From an uncultured Clostridia bacterium (GTDB lineage: Bacteria > Bacillota > Clostridia > Christensenellales > Pumilibacteraceae), in the NCBI GenBank assembly GCA_934277845.1, contig CAKQVV010000033.1, positions 1-14,088 of the forward strand: a stretch of 14,088 nucleotides of DNA, read 5' to 3'. This document shows positions 5,850-12,854 of the stretch, piece by piece (the first letter of the stretch is position 1; the number at the start of each line of letters is the position of its first letter). The position numbers and the translations under genes are program-made. The notes under the pieces are model-generated. The model ran no database searches. It was not told the origin of the DNA and worked only from the letters and a program-made list of their open reading frames with translations.

Positions 5850-8800
5850 TTATATTTTCTTTACGCGTTCGGTAAGTCCCGCCGGCGAACGATATACAAG
5901 CTCGAAATCGATGTCGGTAATGTTTTGATTAAATACTATTTTACCGCTTTGTTGACTACCGTTCAACAAACGAATATCTGCCGCATCATCAGTGCAACGT
6001 AAGAATTTCAGAACTTCGAGCAGAACGTAAACCTGATCGGCAACGGATAATCCGATAAAGGTTTCTTCGCCGTTAACAAGATAATTTTTAATCACGTTAA
6101 AAGCCGAAACGCCTTTATAACAATCGTCGCATAATTTTTTAACAAGCCATTTATAAAGTTTAAGATTACTCTTGCGATCGATAACGAGTTTTTCCACGCC
6201 ATCGCCGTTCGTTTTCATAACGTAACGATCTTGCTGTTCGTCGATTCTCTTATCTTTTTTCATTGCGGAAAGTTTAACTAATTCGCGAACGTACTCGTCG
6301 GTTTTATTGTCGGTAAATAACTCTGTCGCGTTATGCGCAGTTATTTGTTTACCCGTTATTCCTGCGATATAAAGTAAAGTTCCGTTATACCTGAAAAGCT
6401 GTTTGACCTTTACCTTTTCGACAAGAATTTCCGGATCGACGAGTCCGCGGGTTTTCGTCAAATATTCCGTAACCGCTCCCGGATTTTTCTTTTCGCGATA
6501 ACTAGTAAGCACCGGGATCGCTTCTATCGTCGTGATACGTTTATCTTTCTTTCCTGTCGAACGCACGATCGTGAAATAAGCAGTATTTTCCGATTTATAT
6601 CCGCCGTATTTGCCGGCGTCGCAAAGCGGTCCGGTAGTCTTGCGCGGCTGCGTAATCGATTCGTCGCCCTTGCCGTACACCGTTTGATTATAGAATCCAC
6701 CGCTCCCGCAGGTCGCGTATCTCGTCACAGCCATCGTGTTTTTGCCGTAAGTTTTCTTTACGGTTTCGAGAGAAGTTTTCTCGTCCCACGCGCCGCGAAT
6801 TTCGCGGGTAAACAGATTTTTAAGATTGTATCTGCGCCAAACGTCGCCGTCTTTATAGTAGAAATTCTTGGAGAAACGCACGTCGTACACGTTGCCGACC
6901 ACGATGTTAAGGTAAGCGTCGCGGGCATGGTGCAAATCGTTGGTTTCGCGACACTTGAACAAATCGAACTTTTGCCGGAAGTCGCTCACGTTTTTCGCCT
7001 TGCTGTACACGATGTCGGAATCCGGGAACTTGATCTTCATAAGTTCCGCAACCGCCTTTGCCGTCTGATCGGTAATTACCTTTTGCCGATTGATAAAACC
7101 GTTGTAGTCGTTGTCCCCGAGCGGCTCGGTGCGCGTAAGACGATCATAAGTCTTTTTGGCGATAAGTCCCTTGTCGCACAACAACTTCCAGCGCGATTTT
7201 TGGCTCATAAAGTCTTCGGGCAGCGGATAAGTATCGCTTTTGCGTGCGTTCAATTCCCTGCAAACGAGTGCCTTGTTGTCGATACTGTCATCCTTTATAT
7301 AGGTTCTGGGGAGTATATGATCGACGTCGTAACGCTTGGACGCGCCGTCTTTCAACAGGTCTTCGAGATCGATCTTTGCGCCGCTGTACATGCACCTGCC
7401 GAGCTGACGGAAATACAGATACAATCTTTCCTGGCGCAAGTGCAAGTCCGTTATATCGTCGCGATTGAGTTCGGCCGCGATTTCTTCGATACCTTCTATC
7501 TTCTTATACGCCTCTTGCAGTTGCTTCTTCCTCGGACGCGTCCTGCCTTTGTCGCCCTTCTGCCCGTCCTCGCGCGTGACTTCGATAAAAACTTTGTCGG
7601 GACTTTGTCCGAACGCCGCGACGTACTCGTCCGCCATTCTCAGTGCCTGACGAATACCGCGTTTAACCGCGGGCGAAACGTAGGACTCGTCGATATACTC
7701 GTCTATGTCCGCCACCGCGCCGCAGTTCGCCTCTTCGAGTTTCTCTTTCAGCGTGTATTGATCACTGAACATGAACTCGTTGAGATTAAGATTGCGCTCG
7801 TATAAAAAGTACAACAAGTTACCGATTTCGCCCGTTGCCTTATCCGCAAATTCAATCCCCGCAAGCAGTTTTTTCGACAGCCTGCCGAAGTCGCGGAAAG
7901 TCAACCCTTTCAGTTTATTCAAATTCTCGCGGATGACCCGAATATGCCCGTAATTTTTCTTTATCAACCATTCGACGACGCTCTTGTCGGTGTTCAGCGC
8001 GTGCCAGAGGATAATGTTTTCGCACACTTCGCCGCCGTTTGCGTAGTCCTCGTTAACGAAATCGCCGAGAATTTTCTTTAAATTGATATACGACGACATA
8101 CTCGCTTTGAAATCGCCGTCTTTACCGGAAAGCGTGGGCTTTTCTTCGTTCGCGACCTCGCCGTTCTTTTGCAAAAACTCTATTATCTTTTTGTCGGTGA
8201 CGCGCGGATATTTCATGAACAACTCGTCGAATATCCGCTTTTTGAGTCTTTCAGAAATCGGCGCGTCGTTTATGCGCAGTTTGTTCAGCTGATTGAGAAC
8301 GTCGTACTTCTGATACAATACCGAAGCCTTCGGCAACACATCCTCGCCGCGAAGATAAGTGCATTTCTTCGTCATGCGGCGCATAAACTCTTCGTTGCTC
8401 GCCGCTTTATCTATCATTTCGTCAAAATTCCACGGCAAAATTCTACCGTCGGCTTTTCTCACCGCCCAGTGATTGTCGCCTTCTCCCACGAGCGGTCCGA
8501 CGTAGTACGGCACGCGGAACGCGAACAGTTTTTTTGTTTTTTCTACAAATTCGTCGGTGACTTCGGGATAGAATTTTTGCATGGACGCGAGAATTTTCCC
8601 GAGCTCGTCGCCGTTGACCTGATGCGGGAACAATCCGTTGTCCGCGTGCAGAATCTTGGGCATAAACTCGCCGGCGTCAAGCGATTGTTTTATATCGATA
8701 TAGTCGGCATCGACAGCGGCTTCGGGGTTTAATTTCACCGCTTCTTCCAGCAATTTTTTGACGTAAGTGCGGAACTCATCGTCCTTGCATTTCGCGACTT

Positions 8801-9938
8801 TTTTCTTTTCGCCGCCCTTTTTCGTATAGCCTATGTACGCGACGTAATTGTCGATTTTCTCCGTCTTGCCGTCGGCTTTCTTTATCCCCGTCGCCTTGAA
8901 AACTTCCCTGTACTTGTCGTCCGGAAAATACTTTTTCACAAACGCTTTCAGCCGTTTAAGGTCTGTTTTATGCCGATCGTAAAGCCGTATCATTGCTGCC
9001 GAAATGCAACTCGCGCCCTTAAAAATTTTCTCGAACGTGGCAAACGAATACACGGCGCGCATTTTTTCAAGCAGAGCGAAATCGTCGCCGTAAGTTCCGC
9101 GCATACCCTCGAAATTTTCGTCTTTGAGTTCGGAAAATGCAAACGATTTTTCTTCGCCGTAACTCTCCCCGAATAAGTCTTTCGGCGAAATTTTCAATCC
9201 GCAAATGCCGCATGTAATATTTTTTATCAGCTTTTTGTTGTCGGCATTTTCATCGAAAAACTTTGTCAGATCTTTTTGTTTATCGCTGCGTTGGCTATCA
9301 CCGATCAGAATACCTTTCGCCTCGTTCGCTCTTGACTCATCGAAAGAAATCACGCCGTCACCGTAAACTTCGGTCAACGCGGCGTTGAGATCGCCGATCA
9401 AATTTCCTAAATCGTGAATATCGCCCGCCGACTCACCCTCGTATAGAAAGTGCCCGCGGTACTTGACTATATGATGTAACGCAAGATAGTAAAGCCGTAT
9501 ATCGTACTTTTTCTCGCCGTCGAGCAACGCTTTGCGCAGGTGAAAAATCGTCGGGAATTCCTTGTGAAAATTCTTGTCGGTATAGCCAGCGTCGGCAAAC
9601 AGCGTATTTTTATCGCCGCAAAGTTCCGGGTCTTTGTCCTCGGGAAAAAACTGACTGTTATTCAGTCGCATGAAAAAAGTTTCGTCGTCGATAAGCGGCG
9701 CGAAAAGTTCCTGCAACAGTCCTATGCGGAACCTGCGACGTTTAAGCCGTCTTCTGGCTGTCCTTGCCGTGCGGCGCGTTTCGGCGGTTTCCGCCTCGTC
9801 GAAAAGCCTGACGCACCAGGCGTCCTTGCCTTTTGCTCGTTTCAGTTTGTACTCGCCGTCGGTGCAAGCCATGCCGACCGAGTTGGTACCGATGTCCATG
9901 CCGAGATAAAACTTTTCGGTCAGATCCTTTTCTTCCAT
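5850..9938 (-). CDS. cas9: Cas9, type II-A RNA-guided nuclease (1362 aa)
   Basis: Cas9 with crRNA:tracrRNA cuts both strands of matching DNA and also helps select spacers. Domains in order: RuvC-I (GMDIGTNSVG, Asp15), Arg-rich bridge helix (~55-73), a helical recognition lobe (~75-750), RuvC-II (VFIEVTRE, Glu786), HNH (YDVDHILP, Asp873 and His874, Asn897), RuvC-III (LHHARDAYLN, His1004 and Asp1007), and a C-terminal PAM-interacting domain (~1080-1362, with KYGGYKSENTAY). All catalytic residues are present and the length is near S. pyogenes Cas9 (1368). The Arg-x-Arg pair that reads an NGG PAM in S. pyogenes is not visible at the equivalent place (VFNQNIT, ~1335-1341), so the PAM is probably different. 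Two adjacent ATGs (9941, 9938) are possible; GGAGG at 9946-9950 is better spaced for the second. The frame stays open to 10043, but that extension crosses the tracrRNA. Confidence 0.98.
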   Translation of the reverse strand: MEEKDLTEKFYLGMDIGTNSVGMACTDGEYKLKRAKGKDAWCVRLFDEAETAETRRTARTARRRLKRRRFRIGLLQELFAPLIDDETFFMRLNNSQFFPEDKDPELCGDKNTLFADAGYTDKNFHKEFPTIFHLRKALLDGEKKYDIRLYYLALHHIVKYRGHFLYEGESAGDIHDLGNLIGDLNAALTEVYGDGVISFDESRANEAKGILIGDSQRSDKQKDLTKFFDENADNKKLIKNITCGICGLKISPKDLFGESYGEEKSFAFSELKDENFEGMRGTYGDDFALLEKMRAVYSFATFEKIFKGASCISAAMIRLYDRHKTDLKRLKAFVKKYFPDDKYREVFKATGIKKADGKTEKIDNYVAYIGYTKKGGEKKKVAKCKDDEFRTYVKKLLEEAVKLNPEAAVDADYIDIKQSLDAGEFMPKILHADNGLFPHQVNGDELGKILASMQKFYPEVTDEFVEKTKKLFAFRVPYYVGPLVGEGDNHWAVRKADGRILPWNFDEMIDKAASNEEFMRRMTKKCTYLRGEDVLPKASVLYQKYDVLNQLNKLRINDAPISERLKKRIFDELFMKYPRVTDKKIIEFLQKNGEVANEEKPTLSGKDGDFKASMSSYINLKKILGDFVNEDYANGGEVCENIILWHALNTDKSVVEWLIKKNYGHIRVIRENLNKLKGLTFRDFGRLSKKLLAGIEFADKATGEIGNLLYFLYERNLNLNEFMFSDQYTLKEKLEEANCGAVADIDEYIDESYVSPAVKRGIRQALRMADEYVAAFGQSPDKVFIEVTREDGQKGDKGRTRPRKKQLQEAYKKIEGIEEIAAELNRDDITDLHLRQERLYLYFRQLGRCMYSGAKIDLEDLLKDGASKRYDVDHILPRTYIKDDSIDNKALVCRELNARKSDTYPLPEDFMSQKSRWKLLCDKGLIAKKTYDRLTRTEPLGDNDYNGFINRQKVITDQTAKAVAELMKIKFPDSDIVYSKAKNVSDFRQKFDLFKCRETNDLHHARDAYLNIVVGNVYDVRFSKNFYYKDGDVWRRYNLKNLFTREIRGAWDEKTSLETVKKTYGKNTMAVTRYATCGSGGFYNQTVYGKGDESITQPRKTTGPLCDAGKYGGYKSENTAYFTIVRSTGKKDKRITTIEAIPVLTSYREKKNPGAVTEYLTKTRGLVDPEILVEKVKVKQLFRYNGTLLYIAGITGKQITAHNATELFTDNKTDEYVRELVKLSAMKKDKRIDEQQDRYVMKTNGDGVEKLVIDRKSNLKLYKWLVKKLCDDCYKGVSAFNVIKNYLVNGEETFIGLSVADQVYVLLEVLKFLRCTDDAADIRLLNGSQQSGKIVFNQNITDIDFELVYRSPAGLTERVKKI

Positions 9939-9945
9939 CATTCGT

Positions 9946-9950
9946 CCTCC
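9946..9950 (-). promoter_or_regulatory. cas9 ribosome binding site
   Basis: GGAGG on the - strand, 4 nt from the ATG at 9941 and 7 nt from the ATG at 9938. It excludes the upstream in-frame ATG at 10043 as the start and mildly favours the second of the paired ATGs. Confidence 0.85.
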
Positions 9951-9966
9951 GTGACTAAAAAAACTC

Positions 9967-9995
9967 TTGACAAACCGTTTTTCGCATTGTATAAT
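9967..9995 (+). promoter_or_regulatory. tracrRNA promoter
   Basis: TTGACA (9967-9972), 17 nt, TATAAT (9990-9995): an exact match to the housekeeping consensus. The predicted start, about 10002, falls at the first base or two of the anti-repeat, so the tracrRNA would begin directly with its crRNA-pairing part. Confidence 0.88.
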
Positions 9996-10013
9996 GTAAG
10001 TACAAAATAACAA
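9986..10013 (-). promoter_or_regulatory. Possible proximal cas9 promoter overlapping the tracrRNA promoter
   Basis: On the - strand, TTGTTA (10013-10008) and TACAAT (9991-9986) with 16-nt spacing. The -35 lies inside the anti-repeat and the -10 overlaps the tracrRNA -10 on the other strand. If used, it gives a ~40-nt cas9 leader and makes the two promoters mutually exclusive. Weak match, so an alternative to the distal candidate. Confidence 0.3.
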
Positions 10014-10092
10014 GGCAAGTTCAAATAACTTCTTTGTACCCACTTATCCGCATCGTGCGGTCGGAACTCTTTCACATCGGAAAGAGTTTTTT
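10002..10092 (+). ncRNA. tracrRNA (~91 nt)
   Basis: The anti-repeat TACAAAATAACAAGGC (10001-10016) is a perfect 16-bp match for the upper stem of the crRNA repeat. It is followed by an AAGU bulge (opposite GA of the repeat) and UCAAAU pairing with GUUUGA as the 6-bp lower stem, with one G-U. This is the standard II-A crRNA:tracrRNA duplex, cut by RNase III. Downstream are a hairpin CCGCA-TCG-TGCGG (10048-10060) and a terminator hairpin (10065-10088) running into T. I cannot draw a clear S. pyogenes-type nexus between 10027 and 10047. It is encoded upstream of cas9 on the opposite strand, as in several II-A loci. The 5' end is inferred from the promoter. Confidence 0.93.
10065..10092 (+). terminator. 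tracrRNA terminator hairpin
   Basis: AACTCTTTC (10065-10073) pairs perfectly over 9 bp with GAAAGAGTT (10080-10088) around a 6-nt loop, followed by four more T (10089-10092). It probably also forms the last stable stem of mature tracrRNA bound to Cas9. Confidence 0.9.
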
Positions 10093-10148
10093 CGTTATTA
10101 CCCTGCCTGCGAAATACGATTTTATAGTAAAATTAACCCTACCGTATA

Positions 10149-10177
10149 ATTTTAACATATACTCCACATTTTGTAAA
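10149..10177 (-). promoter_or_regulatory. Candidate distal promoter of the cas9-cas1-cas2-csn2 operon
   Basis: On the - strand, TTTACA (10177-10172), 17 nt, then TAAAAT (10154-10149) preceded by TG at the extended -10 position (TGTTAAAAT). The predicted start near 10142 would give a ~200-nt cas9 5' leader that runs antisense through the entire tracrRNA. Confidence 0.5.
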
Positions 10178-10199
10178 GACAGAATTTTAAGTTTATGAA

Positions 10200-10414
10200 T
10201 AAAATTTGCAAAAACGCGTATGACCGGCATAAACGTAATACAAAAACGTCTTGTTCCTGTTTTGCGATATCCCCCCCTACGGGAGAACAGTCGCTGCGCT
10301 CTCTTGGTGGCTTTCGCCACCGCGAACATGCCGCACTTCACGTCTTTCCGCTTGTTCTTTCGTTTTTACACGCTGCTCTTCATTCCCTGCGGTAGATCAA
10401 ATCCCGAGGGGACA
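10200..10414. other. Non-coding stretch with a GC-rich, apparently decayed island
   Basis: No credible gene: frames here are short, overlap one another and lack ribosome binding sites. 10271-10420 is GC-rich and differs from the AT-rich flanks. It contains a perfect hairpin GGTGGC-TTTC-GCCACC (10306-10321) and ends at a terminator. It may be a fragment of a repeated intergenic element or a dead gene. No tRNA fold found. Confidence 0.4.
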
Positions 10415-10450
10415 TAAAAAAACCTCACACTGTTCGTGTGAGGCTTTTTT
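10415..10450. terminator. Bidirectional terminator
   Basis: CCTCACAC (10423-10430) pairs with GTGTGAGG (10436-10443) around TGTTC, with an A-run before and a T-run after, so it can work on both strands. It isolates the cas9 promoter region from the mobile-element remnant to the right. Confidence 0.88.
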
Positions 10451-10669
10451 GGTGAACTCAGACGAAACGAATGCGAACTTGTCAAGATGAACCATTGGCG
10501 ATATTGTTATTGTAGTGGAGTGCTATAATAGCGACCTAAAGCTTTGAGAACTTAAATTTTTATTTCGGAAATCATATTTGCCGTTATTCGCTCAAATTGC
10601 AAATCCTAAGAGTTAAAAATAAATAAAAGATTCCTTATTTTGAATGTTTGTTCAATATAGATTGTTTAT
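10451..10669. other. AT-rich non-coding stretch with an orphan extended -10 site
   Basis: No gene seen. TGCTATAAT at 10521-10529 on the + strand is an exact extended -10, but there is no good -35 at the right distance and no recognisable gene to the right on that strand. It may be a leftover promoter of the decayed element next door. Confidence 0.35.
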
Positions 10670-11032
10670 CTATTTCGCATCACCTTCTTCCATAATTCTC
10701 GTTATTTCCTTCTCCAAAGCCGCTACGATCATATCTATAATCGCAAAGGACAATACACGGGCGGTCCTGTTATATACGGATAAGACGTTGTAGATAAAAA
10801 GAACGTCATAATCCCGTTTACGGGATTAGCCGCTAACCCCTTTCCGGTTGTCAGATTGCCCGACTGCATAAGTTCGGTGATATACTTCTGTATGACGATG
10901 GGCGACAGTTCCTCAAGCTCGTACTCGCCCAACTTTACCTTCAAGTGCTTTTCGATAATCTCCGAATATCTTTCGCACGTTTTTTGTTTTAGACGAAGGC
11001 TCTATGTAATTCGCAAACCATACGTCCAACCA
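10670..11032 (-). pseudogene. Decayed tyrosine recombinase (integrase) remnant
   Basis: Two reading frames together give the N-terminal core-binding part of a phage or conjugative-element integrase. WLDVWFANYIEPSSKTKN (11032-10979) is in one frame. After a frameshift near 10979, ERYSEIIEKHL, then GEYELEELSPIVIQKYITEL and NLTTGKGLAANPVNGI (about 10973-10800), are in another. These match the SAM-like N-terminal region of integrases, where EL(S/T)P..IQ, GNLTTGKGL and N.VNGI are typical. The catalytic domain (Arg, HxxR, Tyr) is absent. The integrase frame then runs into unrelated sequence, and a third open frame (10825-10670, with IIDMIVAALEKEITRIMEEG and a TAG) looks like the tail of another protein joined by deletion. 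It cannot produce an active recombinase. It suggests a mobile element once sat beside the cas locus. Confidence 0.75.
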
Positions 11033-11145
11033 TTCTTAATCATTTTTCTCGCCTTTTCTTTTTCCTCGTTCTTCTGCGCAATCGCAAAGAACACGCCCAT
11101 CATGATACTCCAAACGCCCGCCGTTGCCAAAAGAAACCACCACAT
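11002..11145 (-). CDS. Possible small membrane peptide, 47 aa
   Basis: An ATG at 11145 opens a frame with one clear hydrophobic helix (WWFLLATAGVWSIMMGVFF, residues 2-20) followed by a Lys/Glu-rich tail (QKNEEKEKARKMIKNG). This is a sensible single-span topology. Against it: no clear ribosome binding site, and its last ~10 codons overlap the integrase remnant in another frame, ending at a TAG created there. It could be a real small gene whose 3' end was replaced, or a fragment. Confidence 0.3.
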   Translation of the reverse strand: MWWFLLATAGVWSIMMGVFFAIAQKNEEKEKARKMIKNGWTYGLRIT

Positions 11146-11172
11146 ATGCGGGTGGATATTTATTGTACACCG

Positions 11173-11220
11173 AAAAGACCTTGAAATCGAACAACTATGG
11201 TTCGTTTTTCAAGGTCTTTT
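11173..11220 (-). terminator. Terminator of the SGNH lipoprotein gene
   Basis: A long hairpin: the left arm at 11173-11192 (AAAAGACCTTGAAATCGAAC) pairs with 11200-11220, which carries one extra T, around a 7-nt loop. Stem ends are A/T-rich on both strands, so it could act bidirectionally. It starts 9 nt after the stop codon of the leftward gene. Confidence 0.8.
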
Positions 11221-11229
11221 CTCATTTGA

Positions 11230-12783
11230 TTATAAACTATCTATCAATAAGCCGATAAGGTTCGGAACAAACAGCTGAGCATATCCGGTTTTTGTCGGAT
11301 GCAAACCGTCACCCTGCATATACGCGGAAACACGAGTATACCGGGCATTGTACAGGTCAAGAATTTGCAACTCGTCTCCCCATTTTGCGGACAGTTCCGA
11401 TACGGTTGTTTGAATATATCGTCCGTAATCAGCATACTTCGCCCAATCGACAGACAAAGGACAAGTATACAACACGACCTTGGTATCCGGCGACACCTCA
11501 TGTGTTTTTGCGATAATATACTCTATCGCGCCCGTTACGGTCGTCGGATCCAAAGAATCCGGGTTATCGGAAAGACTTACCGACCCAAGCGGCACATTCT
11601 GCGAAAAATCGTTCGTGGAAAGCTGAACGACCAACACGTCCGGTTTTTTTGTAAAATCAAACTTGCCAAGTCTTGTAACGTATGATTCGCTGCCGGCCGT
11701 TTCATTTGCTTTACGCGCAAGCGTTGTACCGGAGATCGCTTCTTTGCAGTAAGAATTCCCCGTCAGTTTTGCCGTGATTTCGGCAAACGAAATACCGTCG
11801 GTATCTCCGCCGTGACCGCGCGTAACCGAAGATCCCAGATAAAATATCGTTTTATCTTTCAATGGATGCGCGGACAATTCTTTGTAGTTATATATCGAAG
11901 AAGTCGTTACGTGGTAATACTCGAAATTATTCGTGCATTTATGCGACTCCGCTCCGACATGCGTCATCTTAACATAATTCTGTCCGGTTACCGCCCGTAT
12001 TTTTGCGGTAAGTTCGTCGCTTGCCGTTTTACTGTCCGGAACGGCTGTGACATTCCCTTGGTTGATATTTACGCTGGTAAAACGTTTTGCTTCTTCTCCG
12101 TCGATCGACAGCAAATATTCTCCGTCGCGAAAGGAAACTTCATATTCGTGATTTTCGCGAAATATTTCCGGATCGACATCCCAACAATAATTTGCATATT
12201 GCCCTTCCACGCACACGCCGAGAAACAAAACTCTGTTTCTGTCGTTCGCCCCGAGATAAACTCTTCCGTTCAAACCGCCGGCATAACTCGTCAATATCTG
12301 TCCGCCGCCTGTGCCGCCGGGCATATACGTTCCCTTAAAATGTATCTTCCATTCGGACGACGCATTTAAAGGAAGCACGATCGGCTCATTAAGAGCAAGT
12401 ATCGTATTATTCAATTTCACCTCCGAATCCGTATAGCTAACCGTACCCGTCTGCACGATCGCCGAAAGATTGTGCCCGTAAGAAACAACGGAATATTCTT
12501 TTTTTGTCGCAAGTTTACCGGCCGCAAGATCGTCTATCCATTGATTTTCGTCGCCGCTATACTCGGGATTCTTTTCCAGATAGATATCATAGGCGGACTT
12601 TCCGTTTTCGGCGTGGAAGTCCGTCCTGACGCCGTCTATCACAAGATATCCGTCGTCGCTTATCTCAATCCGGTTTCCGTTCTGTATCGGTTCTTTTCCG
12701 GTATTTTCGCCGCAGGCAACGCCGCTTGTCGTCATAACCAGACATAAAGCCAAAATACATAGTTTCAAAATAGATTTTTTCAT
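11230..12783 (-). CDS. Secreted SGNH/GDSL-type hydrolase lipoprotein (517 aa)
   Basis: SGNH hydrolases are usually esterases, often removing acetyl or other acyl groups from carbohydrates. Residues 1-23 form a lipoprotein-type signal (KK, a hydrophobic core, then SGVA before Cys24). Residues ~45-95 carry the SAYDIYLEKNPEYSGDENQW-type motif seen in many Clostridia surface proteins. Residues ~100-305 are beta-rich, like a lectin-type sandwich. The hydrolase domain follows: block I FYLGSSVTRG (nucleophile probably Ser319), Gly352 in ISGTTLA, block III LSTND (Asn391), block V GDGLHPT (Asp492, His495). The ATG at 12783 has GGAGG five bases upstream; the ATG at 12795 overlaps this site. Block I has GSS instead of GDS, common in divergent members. 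It sits 71 nt after a GH2 gene on the same strand, so the pair probably handles one glycan outside the cell. Substrate unknown. Confidence 0.88.
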   Translation of the reverse strand: MKKSILKLCILALCLVMTTSGVACGENTGKEPIQNGNRIEISDDGYLVIDGVRTDFHAENGKSAYDIYLEKNPEYSGDENQWIDDLAAGKLATKKEYSVVSYGHNLSAIVQTGTVSYTDSEVKLNNTILALNEPIVLPLNASSEWKIHFKGTYMPGGTGGGQILTSYAGGLNGRVYLGANDRNRVLFLGVCVEGQYANYCWDVDPEIFRENHEYEVSFRDGEYLLSIDGEEAKRFTSVNINQGNVTAVPDSKTASDELTAKIRAVTGQNYVKMTHVGAESHKCTNNFEYYHVTTSSIYNYKELSAHPLKDKTIFYLGSSVTRGHGGDTDGISFAEITAKLTGNSYCKEAISGTTLARKANETAGSESYVTRLGKFDFTKKPDVLVVQLSTNDFSQNVPLGSVSLSDNPDSLDPTTVTGAIEYIIAKTHEVSPDTKVVLYTCPLSVDWAKYADYGRYIQTTVSELSAKWGDELQILDLYNARYTRVSAYMQGDGLHPTKTGYAQLFVPNLIGLLIDSL

Positions 12784-12854
12784 TCTCCCCTCCATGTTAT
12801 CGGGATTACTTTTCGCACACAGTCAAAATATATAATTTTTTTCAAGTTTCCGCG

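Noticed and set aside
6684..7805. A 373-codon + strand open frame inside cas9, and other + strand frames in 7244-10010
   Set aside because: They lie antisense to the conserved Cas9 coding frame; no ribosome binding site or domain was recognised.
9900..10000. A long tracrRNA form acting as a natural single guide against the cas9 promoter, as in S. pyogenes
   Set aside because: I see no second promoter upstream of 9967 and no stretch ahead of the anti-repeat that matches the candidate cas9 promoters.
9941..10043. Long form of Cas9 starting at 10043
   Set aside because: The extra 34 residues are encoded antisense to the tracrRNA promoter and anti-repeat, do not resemble a Cas9 N-terminus, and a good ribosome binding site precedes the internal ATG pair.
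10072..10341. An 89-codon - strand open frame upstream of cas9
   Set aside because: It overlaps the candidate cas9 promoter and the tracrRNA terminator, lacks a ribosome binding site, and its residues look like random translation of a basic GC-rich stretch.
10200..10420. A tRNA or other standard RNA gene in the GC-rich island
   Set aside because: No cloverleaf or known RNA fold could be drawn; only single hairpins are present.
10810..10827. Perfect 8-bp inverted repeat AATCCCGT/ACGGGATT as an operator or terminator
   Set aside because: It coincides with the conserved Asn-Pro-Val-Asn-Gly-Ile codons of the integrase remnant and has no T-run, so coding history explains it.
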